Source: Campylobacteraceae bacterium
GTDB taxonomy: Bacteria > Campylobacterota > Campylobacteria > Campylobacterales > Campylobacteraceae
NCBI GenBank assembly: GCA_031256525.1
Contig: JAIRQK010000156.1
Span: 1-10,049 of the forward strand
Direction: 5' to 3'
DNA: 10,049 nt
Below, piece after piece: positions 1 to 5,543 of the stretch. Below the pieces are notes generated by a model. It saw nothing but the letters and a program-made list of their open reading frames with translations. It had not been told where the DNA came from and made no database searches. Position numbers and translations under genes: made by a program. Position 1 is the first letter of the stretch; the number at the start of each line of letters is the position of its first letter.

Positions 1-296
1 GGGTGAAATCTTAAACCACCTTTGTATGGTCCAATAGCTGAGTTAAATTGAACACGATAACCTATGTTTGTCTGAATTTTACCTTTATCATCTATCCATG
101 TAACACGGAAAAGTATTTGTCTCTCAGGAATTACAATTCTTTCGATAATGTTGTATTTTTCATACTTATCTTCACGTGCTAAAAGCGGTTCTAACGAAGT
201 TAAAACCTCTTCAACTGCTTGGTAAAACTCTGGTTGCCCAGGTGTACTTGCTATGGTTGAATGTAAAATTCTTTCGACCATTTTCTTAATCTTCAT
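1..296 (-). CDS. gdhA: NADP-specific glutamate dehydrogenase, N-terminal part (runs off the window)
   Basis: Glutamate dehydrogenase makes glutamate from 2-oxoglutarate, ammonium and NAD(P)H in the cytoplasm. Only the first 98 codons and two bases of the next are present; the gene continues beyond base 1. The partial product begins MKIKKMVERILHSTIAST and reaches the family signature NSAIGPYKGGLRFH at about residues 85-98, which contains the conserved glutamate-binding lysine region of hexameric GDHs. The ATG at 296-294 is supported by an AAGGAG Shine-Dalgarno (complement of 302-307) five bases upstream. The start overlaps the stop of mqnA in an ATGA arrangement, so the two genes are probably cotranscribed and translationally coupled. 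The assignment to the NADP-type family rests on the KGGLRFHP motif and the N-terminal layout. Coenzyme specificity cannot be read from this fragment. Confidence 0.93.
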   Translation of the reverse strand, partial: MKIKKMVERILHSTIASTPGQPEFYQAVEEVLTSLEPLLAREDKYEKYNIIERIVIPERQILFRVTWIDDKGKIQTNIGYRVQFNSAIGPYKGGLRFH

Positions 297-970
297 ACTC
301 TCTCCTTAAAAAATTTTTTTAATCTACTTTTTTTTAAAAACAAATCCAATCCAGCTTGTGCTTTTTTGTCTATTTTATAACTTAAATGCTTTAAATATTG
401 AATAATATCTTCAGTTTTAACATCTCTTTTTTCAGCATAATCATTTAAAATATATCTTGGAATAAATATCTTTTTGTTTGTAAACTTAGTTCCTATTTTT
501 TTGTAAAAGCTATAATTTTTATTCACACTTAGTCTTGCAAAGACAAAAGGAAGATTGTATTTTTCAGTCCAAACTTTTGCCAAATCAATATAACTCTCTT
601 TGTTGTTTAAGTACGCCTTTAAAGCCGTGTCGCCTATAATGACTTCACCTTTTAGATTTAGTATATCAGCTAAAATGTTTGAAGTAGCAGAATGCGGGTC
701 TTTTTTACTAACGCCCGGTTTTACAATTACGCTTTGAACACTTTTTTTAGCGACAATTCCAGCTTTTATAGTTTTAAAATTTCTGTTTGCACTAGCAATA
801 CTTGAGATAAAAGCAGCATCAATTTTGCGATTTTTAAGCATTTTGTTCAAACGAGAAGGATAACTTTGTTTGTAAGCAATCGACTGTTTAAATGAGTTTT
901 GTAAAGACTCTTTTTTCAAGAAAATATGAAAAGGTAATAAATTTATATAATCAATTTTTCCAAAAATCAA
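293..970 (-). CDS. mqnA: Chorismate dehydratase MqnA (futalosine menaquinone pathway), TTG start
   Basis: MqnA converts chorismate to 3-enolpyruvyl-benzoate, the first step of the futalosine route to menaquinone used by Campylobacterota. Read from TTG at 970-968, the 225-aa product begins MIFGKIDYINLLPF, which matches the usual start of this family. Other family features are IDAAFIS, a SATSNILADIL segment, IGDTALKAY, and LPFVFARLS after a DLAKVW stretch. The fold is the periplasmic-binding-protein-like one (DUF178). An upstream in-frame ATG at 991-989 would add seven residues but has no ribosome binding site, whereas AAAGGAG (complement of 975-981) sits four bases before the TTG. The stop overlaps the start of gdhA by four bases. 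Family assignment is firm. The start choice is inferred from the ribosome binding site and the N-terminus. Confidence 0.88.
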   Translation of the reverse strand: MIFGKIDYINLLPFHIFLKKESLQNSFKQSIAYKQSYPSRLNKMLKNRKIDAAFISSIASANRNFKTIKAGIVAKKSVQSVIVKPGVSKKDPHSATSNILADILNLKGEVIIGDTALKAYLNNKESYIDLAKVWTEKYNLPFVFARLSVNKNYSFYKKIGTKFTNKKIFIPRYILNDYAEKRDVKTEDIIQYLKHLSYKIDKKAQAGLDLFLKKSRLKKFFKERV

Positions 971-1016
971 GACTCTCCTTTGATTTCTCATAACTAAATT
1001 GCAAATTAAAAAGGCT

Positions 1017-1022
1017 ATTTTA
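1017..1022 (-). promoter_or_regulatory. Candidate -10 box for mqnA-gdhA
   Basis: On the minus strand TAAAAT is preceded by a T-rich run ending in TTTTTG and lies about 47 bases upstream of the proposed TTG start of mqnA. This resembles the sigma-70 -10 plus T-rich upstream pattern of Campylobacterota. No clear -35 is visible. In such AT-rich DNA this is only a candidate. Confidence 0.35.
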
Positions 1023-1043
1023 CAAAAATATTAATTAAACTAT

Positions 1044-1067
1044 TATCTAAAAAATATTTTTTAGATA
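1044..1067. repeat. Perfect 24-bp palindrome in the divergent intergenic region
   Basis: The half-site TATCTAAAAAAT at 1044-1055 is followed directly by its exact reverse complement at 1056-1067, with no spacer. It lies between mqnA on the minus strand and the immunity/toxin pair on the plus strand, and just upstream of the candidate mqnA -10 box. A symmetrical site there could be an operator for a dimeric regulator. It could also form a weak AT-only hairpin. No run of T follows that would make it a convincing terminator on either strand. Confidence 0.5.
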
Positions 1068-1181
1068 CATTTTTTATACCATATTTTTTTAATTTAGCAA
1101 ATGATTTAATGTAAATGCCATAGCACAAATCATAATTTGATACAGATTATGCCTTAATTTCTCTCACTTAATAAATTTATG

Positions 1182-1187
1182 TATAAT
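1182..1187 (+). promoter_or_regulatory. Promoter -10 box (TATAAT) for the immunity/toxin pair
   Basis: A consensus TATAAT lies 44 bases upstream of the ATG at 1232. As is usual in Campylobacterota, no convincing -35 is seen. Transcription would start near 1194-1196 and give a leader of roughly 36-38 bases that contains the AAGGAT ribosome binding site at 1221-1226. Confidence 0.6.
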
Positions 1188-1231
1188 CACACACAAGTTT
1201 TACGCATATAAAAAAACACAAAGGATAACAA

Positions 1232-1681
1232 ATGGCTTATGTAAATGAAGAGATATCTAAAGAGGATTATGAAAAATATAATCTTGCGGAGATAAAAGAG
1301 AGAACAGGGTATTATGGTGGTAGTCGTTGGGCAATAGATAGAGAGAGATGGCTTAGGTATCATATTAGACTAATTGATACAGAAGACTCTTGGGAAGAGA
1401 TATGGATTAAGTGGCATCTTTATTACAAAGGATATTTGGTGTCTGTAAAAACCAAAGATATAGAAAAAAAGTTTAATCGCGAAAAAAAAGAGCTATACAT
1501 ATATAAAAAAATCCTTGAACTTGAAATCCCTAAAGAGATTGAAGACCAAAAAGAGCAAATACTTAAAGATTTAAAAGAGGCATTTGAAGAGTCTTGTGGT
1601 GATCCATATCTTGTATCATACATGAAAGATAAAGGCAATACCTGCAAAATAGACTTAGAATATAATGGAGAGATAATATAA
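1232..1681 (+). CDS. Putative immunity protein for the downstream ARC-like toxin
   Basis: This is a 149-aa soluble protein with no signal peptide or membrane segment. Its first 70 residues follow a pattern I associate with immunity proteins of polymorphic toxin systems: MAYVNEEISKEDYEKYNL at the N-terminus, WAIDRERWLRY at about 33-43, and a WHLYYKGYLV strand at about 61-70. A charged helical C-terminal half follows, rich in Lys and Glu. The ATG has AAGGAT at 1221-1226, five bases upstream. The stop TAA overlaps the ATG of the next gene by one base (TAATG), so the two are probably translated in a coupled way. The role as immunity protein is inferred from this resemblance and the neighbour. I could not name the family. 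The immunity-before-toxin order is unusual for polymorphic toxins and more like a toxin-antitoxin operon. Confidence 0.55.
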   Translation: MAYVNEEISKEDYEKYNLAEIKERTGYYGGSRWAIDRERWLRYHIRLIDTEDSWEEIWIKWHLYYKGYLVSVKTKDIEKKFNREKKELYIYKKILELEIPKEIEDQKEQILKDLKEAFEESCGDPYLVSYMKDKGNTCKIDLEYNGEII

Positions 1682-2307
1682 TGATGACATTTGATGAAGC
1701 AAAATATGCATTAGCAAAGTTAATAAGTGATGAAAAATATAAGGACTTATCAGCAGCAGAGAAACAACAAGCAATATTAGATTTAGCAAAAGATGTTAAT
1801 GCAGATATGGCAGGTTCAAAAACTGTTCTTTATAGTGGAAGCGTAAAGGTAAATGATGAAACGGCAATGAAGGCTTGGGATATAGCTAAAGAAATGGCTA
1901 AAGATCCAAATGTAAGAATTATTGATAAAACAGATGTTGGAAAGTTTTTAGATTCTGTAGAATTTAAGAATGCTATATATGCAACAGTAGTTGATGATTA
2001 TAAGGCTTATTTGACTGGTGATTTGTCCCCAGAAGCTATGGAAATCGCAAAATCAAAAATAGAGACATTCGACAACGAAAAAATCTACCATGCAACAGAT
2101 GGTGTTTGGGCAGAAGCTTCACAAAGATTTGCTTCATCTGCAAAGGGCGAAGTTATATTGATCGTAGGAGAGGAAAGAGGACTTAATTCTGTATTTAGCC
2201 AAACAGAGTTTCCAGAACTTGTAAAAAATAGTGATATAACAAAAATAAAGAATATTGAAAAAGATAAGTTTTTAAATCTAACGAGTATTAAATCAGCAAC
2301 CATTTAA
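1681..2307 (+). CDS. ADP-ribosyl cyclase/CD38-like NAD+-consuming toxin domain protein
   Basis: This 208-aa protein probably hydrolyses or cyclises NAD+. Residues 1-47 form a helical, linker-like region. Residues 48-190 line up with the ADP-ribosyl cyclase (CD38) core: LYSG at 50-53 corresponds to LWSR around W125 of CD38; IIDKTDVGKFLD at 80-91 corresponds to TLEDTLLGYLAD, with Asp82 in place of E146; VWAEASQRFA at 142-151 corresponds to FWKTVSRRFA, keeping W143 and S147 where CD38 has W189 and S193; and SVFSQTEFPEL at 170-180 places Glu176 where CD38 has the catalytic E226. There is no signal peptide or delivery domain. GGAGAG at 1667-1672 supports the start at 1681 (ATG at 1684 is also possible). 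It overlaps the putative immunity gene by one base. The stop is followed by open sequence in another frame, so the C-terminus may have been shortened. Enzyme activity and toxin role are inferred. Confidence 0.68.
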   Translation: MMTFDEAKYALAKLISDEKYKDLSAAEKQQAILDLAKDVNADMAGSKTVLYSGSVKVNDETAMKAWDIAKEMAKDPNVRIIDKTDVGKFLDSVEFKNAIYATVVDDYKAYLTGDLSPEAMEIAKSKIETFDNEKIYHATDGVWAEASQRFASSAKGEVILIVGEERGLNSVFSQTEFPELVKNSDITKIKNIEKDKFLNLTSIKSATI

Positions 2308-2771
2308 CCACTGAACAATTAAAAATAGTTAGAACAAACAGTAGTGATATGATTAAAACAGAAGAACTAACAAAAGACAATAATCGAGCCAAATACTCTA
2401 ATGAACTTAACAACAACAAAACACCTGCTCAAGCTGAACAAAGCCATATTATCAAAACAAAACATTGAATATAAAAAATTAGATAGCAATCAACAAGAGT
2501 TAGTAAATATAATCAGAGTTGAAATATCAAAAGATAAAAAGAGTGCTCTAAATTTTTTAAATAGTAAAGAGAGTAAAGAACAGTTTAGTGTAGCATTTGG
2601 AAATCGTGCAGATGAAGCATTAAAACTTACAAAAAAAGCTATTGAAAATACAATGGGTATAAGTAGGGGTAGATAGTTTTAGAATTAGAAAATTTTAAAA
2701 AAGAGGAGATGCCAAAAGAGCTTAAAAATGTACTTAGAAAATTAAATATTAGAAAACTTTATCCTTGCAAA
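2292..2771 (+). pseudogene. Decayed coding tail downstream of the toxin, open frame changes three times
   Basis: After the toxin stop at 2305-2307, coding-like sequence continues in shifted frames. Codons starting at 2292 stay open to a TGA at 2466-2468 and encode a hydrophilic stretch including HLTTEQLKIVRTNSSDMIKT. The toxin's own frame then becomes coding-like again, through EYKKLDSNQQELVN and onward, up to TAG at 2674-2676. From about 2673 the first shifted frame resumes and encodes a segment ending RKLNIRKLYPCK before TAA at 2769-2771. One simple explanation is three single-base indels in a former longer gene: a loss near 2292-2305, a gain near 2440-2468 where A-runs occur, and a loss near 2660-2676. 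The original could have been a C-terminal extension of the toxin or the remains of a second cassette. I do not recognise a domain in it. Assembly error is an alternative. Confidence 0.5.
2401..2676 (+). CDS. Hypothetical 91-codon frame within the decayed tail
   Basis: This is the longest continuous frame in the tail, and a gene finder would probably call it. It starts at ATG 2401 without a ribosome binding site. Its first 20 or so residues overlap sequence that looks coding in another frame, so the ATG is probably an accident. The later part has a plausible soluble, helical, Lys- and Glu-rich composition, including LDSNQQELVNIIRVEISKDK and AFGNRADEALKLTKKAIEN. It has no signal peptide, no membrane segment and no recognised domain. 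It lies in the same frame as the toxin gene, which ended 93 bases earlier. I regard it as a fragment of the broken gene described in the surrounding entry rather than an independent gene. Confidence 0.3.
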   Translation: MNLTTTKHLLKLNKAILSKQNIEYKKLDSNQQELVNIIRVEISKDKKSALNFLNSKESKEQFSVAFGNRADEALKLTKKAIENTMGISRGR

Positions 2772-2848
2772 TAAATCTAAACAAAGTAAACTTAGAGCGC
2801 AATAAAGAGGTAGTGTTATGAATGGTGTAGTTTCTATTGCAAAGTTTA

Positions 2849-2857
2849 TGATATAAT
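2849..2857 (+). promoter_or_regulatory. Extended -10 promoter (TGnTATAAT) for moaD-moaE-pldA
   Basis: TGATATAAT at 2849-2857 is a consensus extended -10 box, 23 bases before the moaD ATG. Transcription would start near 2864-2866 and give a short leader holding the AAGGG ribosome binding site at 2871-2875. No -35 is evident, as usual in this group. It lies just downstream of the decayed tail, so the moa genes need not depend on the islet for transcription. Confidence 0.65.
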
Positions 2858-2880
2858 CTCTTTTTTGTTTAAGGGTTAAA

Positions 2881-3105
2881 ATGGCAAAAGTAGAGTTTTT
2901 AGGACCACTATCCAATAAAGAGAGTTTAGAAGTTGATATAAAAAACTTGCAAGAGTTAAGAGATATTTTAAAAAAAGATAGCGAAATCAGCAAATGGCTT
3001 GATGTTTGCTCAATCGCAGTCAATGATGAGCTTGTTTTTAATATGGATATCAAAATAGACAAAAACGACAAAATCGTTCTTCTTCCACCTGTTTGTGGAG
3101 GCTGA
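2881..3105 (+). CDS. moaD: Molybdopterin synthase small (sulfur-carrier) subunit MoaD
   Basis: MoaD is the ubiquitin-like sulfur carrier of molybdopterin synthase. Its C-terminal glycine is thiocarboxylated and delivers sulfur to cyclic pyranopterin monophosphate in the MoaE active site. The 74-aa product is of normal family length and opens with a beta strand, VEFLGPL. It has a helix around residues 21-40, an AVND turn, and ends in LLPPVCGG with the obligatory terminal Gly-Gly. ATG 2881 follows AAGGG at 2871-2875. It is followed by moaE only five bases after its stop, and the moaE ribosome binding site GGAGG lies inside the last moaD codons. The cysteine directly before the Gly-Gly is noted but has no assigned role. 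Confidence 0.92.
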   Translation: MAKVEFLGPLSNKESLEVDIKNLQELRDILKKDSEISKWLDVCSIAVNDELVFNMDIKIDKNDKIVLLPPVCGG

Positions 3106-3110
3106 AAAAA

Positions 3111-3548
3111 ATGGTTGAAATTTATAATGGTGCGTTAAATGTTGAAGAGATACTGAACTCTTGGTATAAAAAATATAGTTTAAAAAATTATGGCGCTTTT
3201 ATAACATTTGTTGGTATTGTAAGAGATGAAAACGGTATTGAAGGGCTTAGTTTTGATATATATGAGCCGATTTTAAATAGTTGGTTTAAAGAGTGGCAAA
3301 AAAAAGTTGAAGAGCAAGATGTTGTTTTGTTGATGGCACACTCATTGGGAGATGTGGCAAATCATCACTCTTCATACATTGCAGGTGTTGTGTCGCCAAA
3401 AAGAAGAGTGGCGTTAGAGATAGTTGATGAGTTTGTAGAAGATTTTAAACAAAAAGCTCCGATTTGGAAATATGATATCGTTAATGGCAAAAGAGTTTAT
3501 GCCAAAGAGCGTTCATATAAACTTCCAGGTTTCGGGCTTCTTAAATAA
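3111..3548 (+). CDS. moaE: Molybdopterin synthase catalytic subunit MoaE
   Basis: MoaE with MoaD inserts the two dithiolene sulfurs to form molybdopterin in the cytoplasm. The 145-aa product has GAFITFVGIVRDE at about 28-40, an IYEP segment at 50-53, AHSLGDV at 76-82, and FKQKAPIWKYD at 112-122. In the last, K113 and K120 keep the seven-residue spacing of E. coli K119 and K126, the active-site lysines. The usual His-Arg before the long helix is Arg98-Arg99 here. ATG 3111 is preferred because GGAGG at 3097-3101 lies nine bases upstream. A TTG at 3093 would add six residues (MWRLKK), overlap moaD and lack a ribosome binding site of its own. The gene is in a compact operon with moaD upstream and pldA downstream. 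Confidence 0.93.
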   Translation: MVEIYNGALNVEEILNSWYKKYSLKNYGAFITFVGIVRDENGIEGLSFDIYEPILNSWFKEWQKKVEEQDVVLLMAHSLGDVANHHSSYIAGVVSPKRRVALEIVDEFVEDFKQKAPIWKYDIVNGKRVYAKERSYKLPGFGLLK

Positions 3549-3571
3549 TTTTTAGATTTATGGATATTTAA

Positions 3572-4636
3572 ATGAAAAAATATATTCTGTTTTTATGTGT
3601 GGCTACTTTTTTGTTTGCAAATGAGTATGAGGGCTTGAAAGTTGAAGCGTTAAATGGCAACAAAACTGCCGCATTTAAATTAGCAGCTATGTACGAAAAT
3701 GAAAAAGATTTTGAAAGTGCGATGTATTGGTACAAGGAGGCAGCAAAATCTTTGGCATATAGTGATTATAGCGATAGTAACGGTGCTTTAGAGGAGGCTC
3801 TTTCGCAAAACAGTACTCTTCCAGCTATTCAAACTGCGATAACCTACATAAAAAATAGTGAAAAAATTTTTAGTAAATATTCAGATGAGTATGGTGATAT
3901 TGAGACGAAAAATAATGTTTTTCAATTGATGAGTTCAGTTTTTGGGCTTATGCCATACCGTTCGACCTATTTTTTGCCGACAACTTATAATTTTAAATCA
4001 TATGATGATGGTAGAAAACACTTTGAAACAGCTTTTCAGATTAGCTTGAAAAAAGATATTTTTGAAAATCTGTTTGGCTTTGACGAGAAAATCGGCGTTG
4101 CTTACACACAACGTTCTTGGTGGCAGATAACCGAAAATTCAGCACCTTTTAGAGAAACAAACTATTTGCCAGAAATATATGTAGATGTTCCACTTGTGGA
4201 GATGAAGTCGTTTTTAAAAGGGTTTCAATTTGGTTATTTGCATGAGTCAAATGGGCAAGGTGATAGCCTTGGGATATCGCGTTCGTGGAATAGATTGTAT
4301 TTGGAGGGATATTTTCAGTTTTCTGGAATGTTTTTTGTGCCAAGAGTTTGGTATGGATTTGATATAGCAAAAGATAATCAAGATATTGAAGATTATATAG
4401 GTCATGGCGACTTGAATATTGTGATACCATATAAAAGAAATCTTTTCAAAATGACACTTAGAAATAATTTTGATTTTAGCGATAATCACGGTGCTGCACA
4501 AGTTGATTGGACTTTTCCTATATTTGACACCGGACTTTTTGGATATCTGCAATACTTTTATGGGTATGGCGAAAGTCTAATAGACTATAACAGAAAAACA
4601 AACAGAGTAGGGCTGGGTATAGCTTTTACAAGATAA
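3572..4636 (+). CDS. pldA: Outer-membrane phospholipase A (OMPLA/PldA) with Sel1-like N-terminal region
   Basis: OMPLA is a 12-stranded outer-membrane beta-barrel that hydrolyses mislocalised phospholipids and depends on calcium and dimerisation. The 354-aa protein begins with a signal peptide, about residues 1-16, ending TFLFA. Residues 21-60 look like one Sel1-type repeat (GNKTAAFKLAAMYE then AMYWYKEAAK), followed by a helical stretch. The barrel starts near 150. It contains QRSWWQ at 180-185, PFRETNYLPEIY at 192-203, and the catalytic block with His224, Ser226 and Asn240 (LHESNGQG, then SRSWNRLY), equivalent to H142, S144 and N156 of E. coli. The Ser-Asn loop is two residues longer than in E. 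coli. The protein ends in an aromatic strand, GLGIAFTR. It starts 23 bases after moaE with only a weak GGAT ribosome binding site at 3562-3565. Confidence 0.9.
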   Translation: MKKYILFLCVATFLFANEYEGLKVEALNGNKTAAFKLAAMYENEKDFESAMYWYKEAAKSLAYSDYSDSNGALEEALSQNSTLPAIQTAITYIKNSEKIFSKYSDEYGDIETKNNVFQLMSSVFGLMPYRSTYFLPTTYNFKSYDDGRKHFETAFQISLKKDIFENLFGFDEKIGVAYTQRSWWQITENSAPFRETNYLPEIYVDVPLVEMKSFLKGFQFGYLHESNGQGDSLGISRSWNRLYLEGYFQFSGMFFVPRVWYGFDIAKDNQDIEDYIGHGDLNIVIPYKRNLFKMTLRNNFDFSDNHGAAQVDWTFPIFDTGLFGYLQYFYGYGESLIDYNRKTNRVGLGIAFTR

Positions 4637-4661
4637 ATATGGGTATTTAAATACCCATATT
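4636..4661. terminator. Perfect 26-bp palindrome, possible bidirectional terminator
   Basis: AATATGGGTATTT at 4636-4648 is followed immediately by its exact reverse complement at 4649-4661. In RNA this could form a stem with a short AT loop and a GGG/CCC core on either strand. It spans the last base of the pldA stop and the ppk2 stop, so it serves the ends of two convergent genes, which suggests a shared terminator. Neither strand has a good U-run after the stem, so termination may be weak or the site may do something else. Confidence 0.45.
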
Positions 4662-5429
4662 ATTTGATAATGCGTTGATGATTTCTGCTCCGGATTTAAT
4701 GATTTTATCATCTATCTCAAAGTGCTTTTCATCGATTTTCCCATCATATTTTATATCTTTTAGCAAATATTTAATAGAATTAATTCTCGCTTTTTTCTTA
4801 TCGTCTGATTTTACGACACACCAAGGAGATATTTTAGTGTCTGATGTTAGAAACATAGAGTGTTCAGCTATCGTATATTGATCCCAAAGTTCTTGAGACT
4901 TTTCATCAACAGGTGATAGTTTGTACTGCTTTAATGGATTTTTCGCTCTTGCTTTAAATCTCTTTTTTTGCTCTTCTTTGCTAATTGAAAAATAGAATTT
5001 AAAAAGTTTGATGCCAGATTTTATCAGTAAATTTTCAAAAATAGGAACTTCTAATAAAAACTCTTGATTCTCTTGAGGAGTACAAAAACCCATAACCGGT
5101 TCAACTCCAGCTCTGTTATACCAAGACCTATCAAAAAAAACCATCTCTCCGCCAGATGGAAGATGTGCAACATATCTTTGAAAATACCACTGTGTTTTTT
5201 CTTTGTCAGACGGTTTTTCAAGTGCTACTACTCTAGCACCTCTTGGATTTATATGTTCAGTAAATCTTTTTATCGCTCCGCCTTTTCCAGCAGCATCTCG
5301 CCCCTCAAAGATAATTAAAATTTTTAAGCCTTTCTCTTTAACATATTTTTGAAGTTTCGTTAGTTCTATCTGTAAAAGTGTCAGTTCTTCCTCGTAACTC
5401 AACTTGTTTTTGTCATCGTCGTTTTTCAT
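4647..5429 (-). CDS. ppk2: Polyphosphate kinase 2 (PPK2 family)
   Basis: PPK2 transfers phosphate between polyphosphate and nucleotides, in many class I enzymes preferring to make GTP or ATP from the diphosphate and polyP. The 260-aa length fits a single-domain PPK2. The Walker A loop is FEGRDAAGKGG at 41-51 with Lys49. The Walker B/substrate region is FFDRSWYNRAGVEPVMGF at 98-115 with Asp100 and Arg106. The Arg/Lys-rich lid, RFKARAKNPLKQYKLSPVD, lies at about 157-175 and a WDQY motif at 182-185. The ATG at 5429-5427 has AAGGGG (complement of 5434-5439) four bases upstream. It converges on pldA and shares a palindrome with it. The nucleotide preference cannot be decided from the sequence by eye. 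Confidence 0.92.
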   Translation of the reverse strand: MKNDDDKNKLSYEEELTLLQIELTKLQKYVKEKGLKILIIFEGRDAAGKGGAIKRFTEHINPRGARVVALEKPSDKEKTQWYFQRYVAHLPSGGEMVFFDRSWYNRAGVEPVMGFCTPQENQEFLLEVPIFENLLIKSGIKLFKFYFSISKEEQKKRFKARAKNPLKQYKLSPVDEKSQELWDQYTIAEHSMFLTSDTKISPWCVVKSDDKKKARINSIKYLLKDIKYDGKIDEKHFEIDDKIIKSGAEIINALSNNMGI

Positions 5430-5460
5430 ATATCCCCTTTAATTGCATTTTGAAATTTTG

Positions 5461-5466
5461 ATTTTA
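5461..5466 (-). promoter_or_regulatory. Candidate -10 box for ppk2
   Basis: On the minus strand TAAAAT lies 31 bases upstream of the ppk2 start. It would give a leader of about 25 bases containing the AAGGGG ribosome binding site. Several other AT-rich hexamers in the same 114-base divergent gap could serve equally well. Confidence 0.3.
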
Positions 5467-5507
5467 CTAAATGAAGTTATAAATATAGATAAAATATAAG
5501 GTTGCTT

Positions 5508-5516
5508 TGATACAAT
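5508..5516 (+). promoter_or_regulatory. Extended -10 promoter (TGnTACAAT) for dsbD
   Basis: TGATACAAT at 5508-5516 is a one-mismatch extended -10 box, 27 bases before the dsbD ATG. The ribosome binding site AAAGGA at 5531-5536 follows in the short leader. It lies in the divergent gap shared with ppk2 and probably drives dsbD and the small membrane-protein gene behind it. Confidence 0.55.
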
Positions 5517-5543
5517 ATTTAGTCATTTATAAAGGATAGCTTA

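Noticed and set aside
1423..1647. Minus-strand open frame opposite the immunity gene
   Set aside because: It is Ser-rich antisense to a gene with a good start, ribosome binding site and stop-start overlap.
2292..2305. Programmed ribosomal frameshift extending the toxin
   Set aside because: No slippery heptamer or downstream hairpin is visible, and two further frame switches follow, so decay by indels is simpler.
2837..2842. TTGCAA as a -35 box for the moaD promoter
   Set aside because: Only nine bases separate it from the -10 TATAAT, far short of about 17. The extended -10 explains the promoter better.
2742..3071. Minus-strand open frame of 109 codons opposite moaD
   Set aside because: It lies antisense to moaD, which has a ribosome binding site, a normal length and the Gly-Gly end. 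The minus frame has no ribosome binding site or recognisable domain.
3093..3110. Upstream TTG start for moaE
   Set aside because: It would overlap the moaD end and put the GGAGG ribosome binding site inside the gene. ATG 3111 is well placed after it.
4149..4552. Two minus-strand open frames opposite pldA
   Set aside because: They are shadows of a clear OMPLA gene, with no ribosome binding site or family motif.
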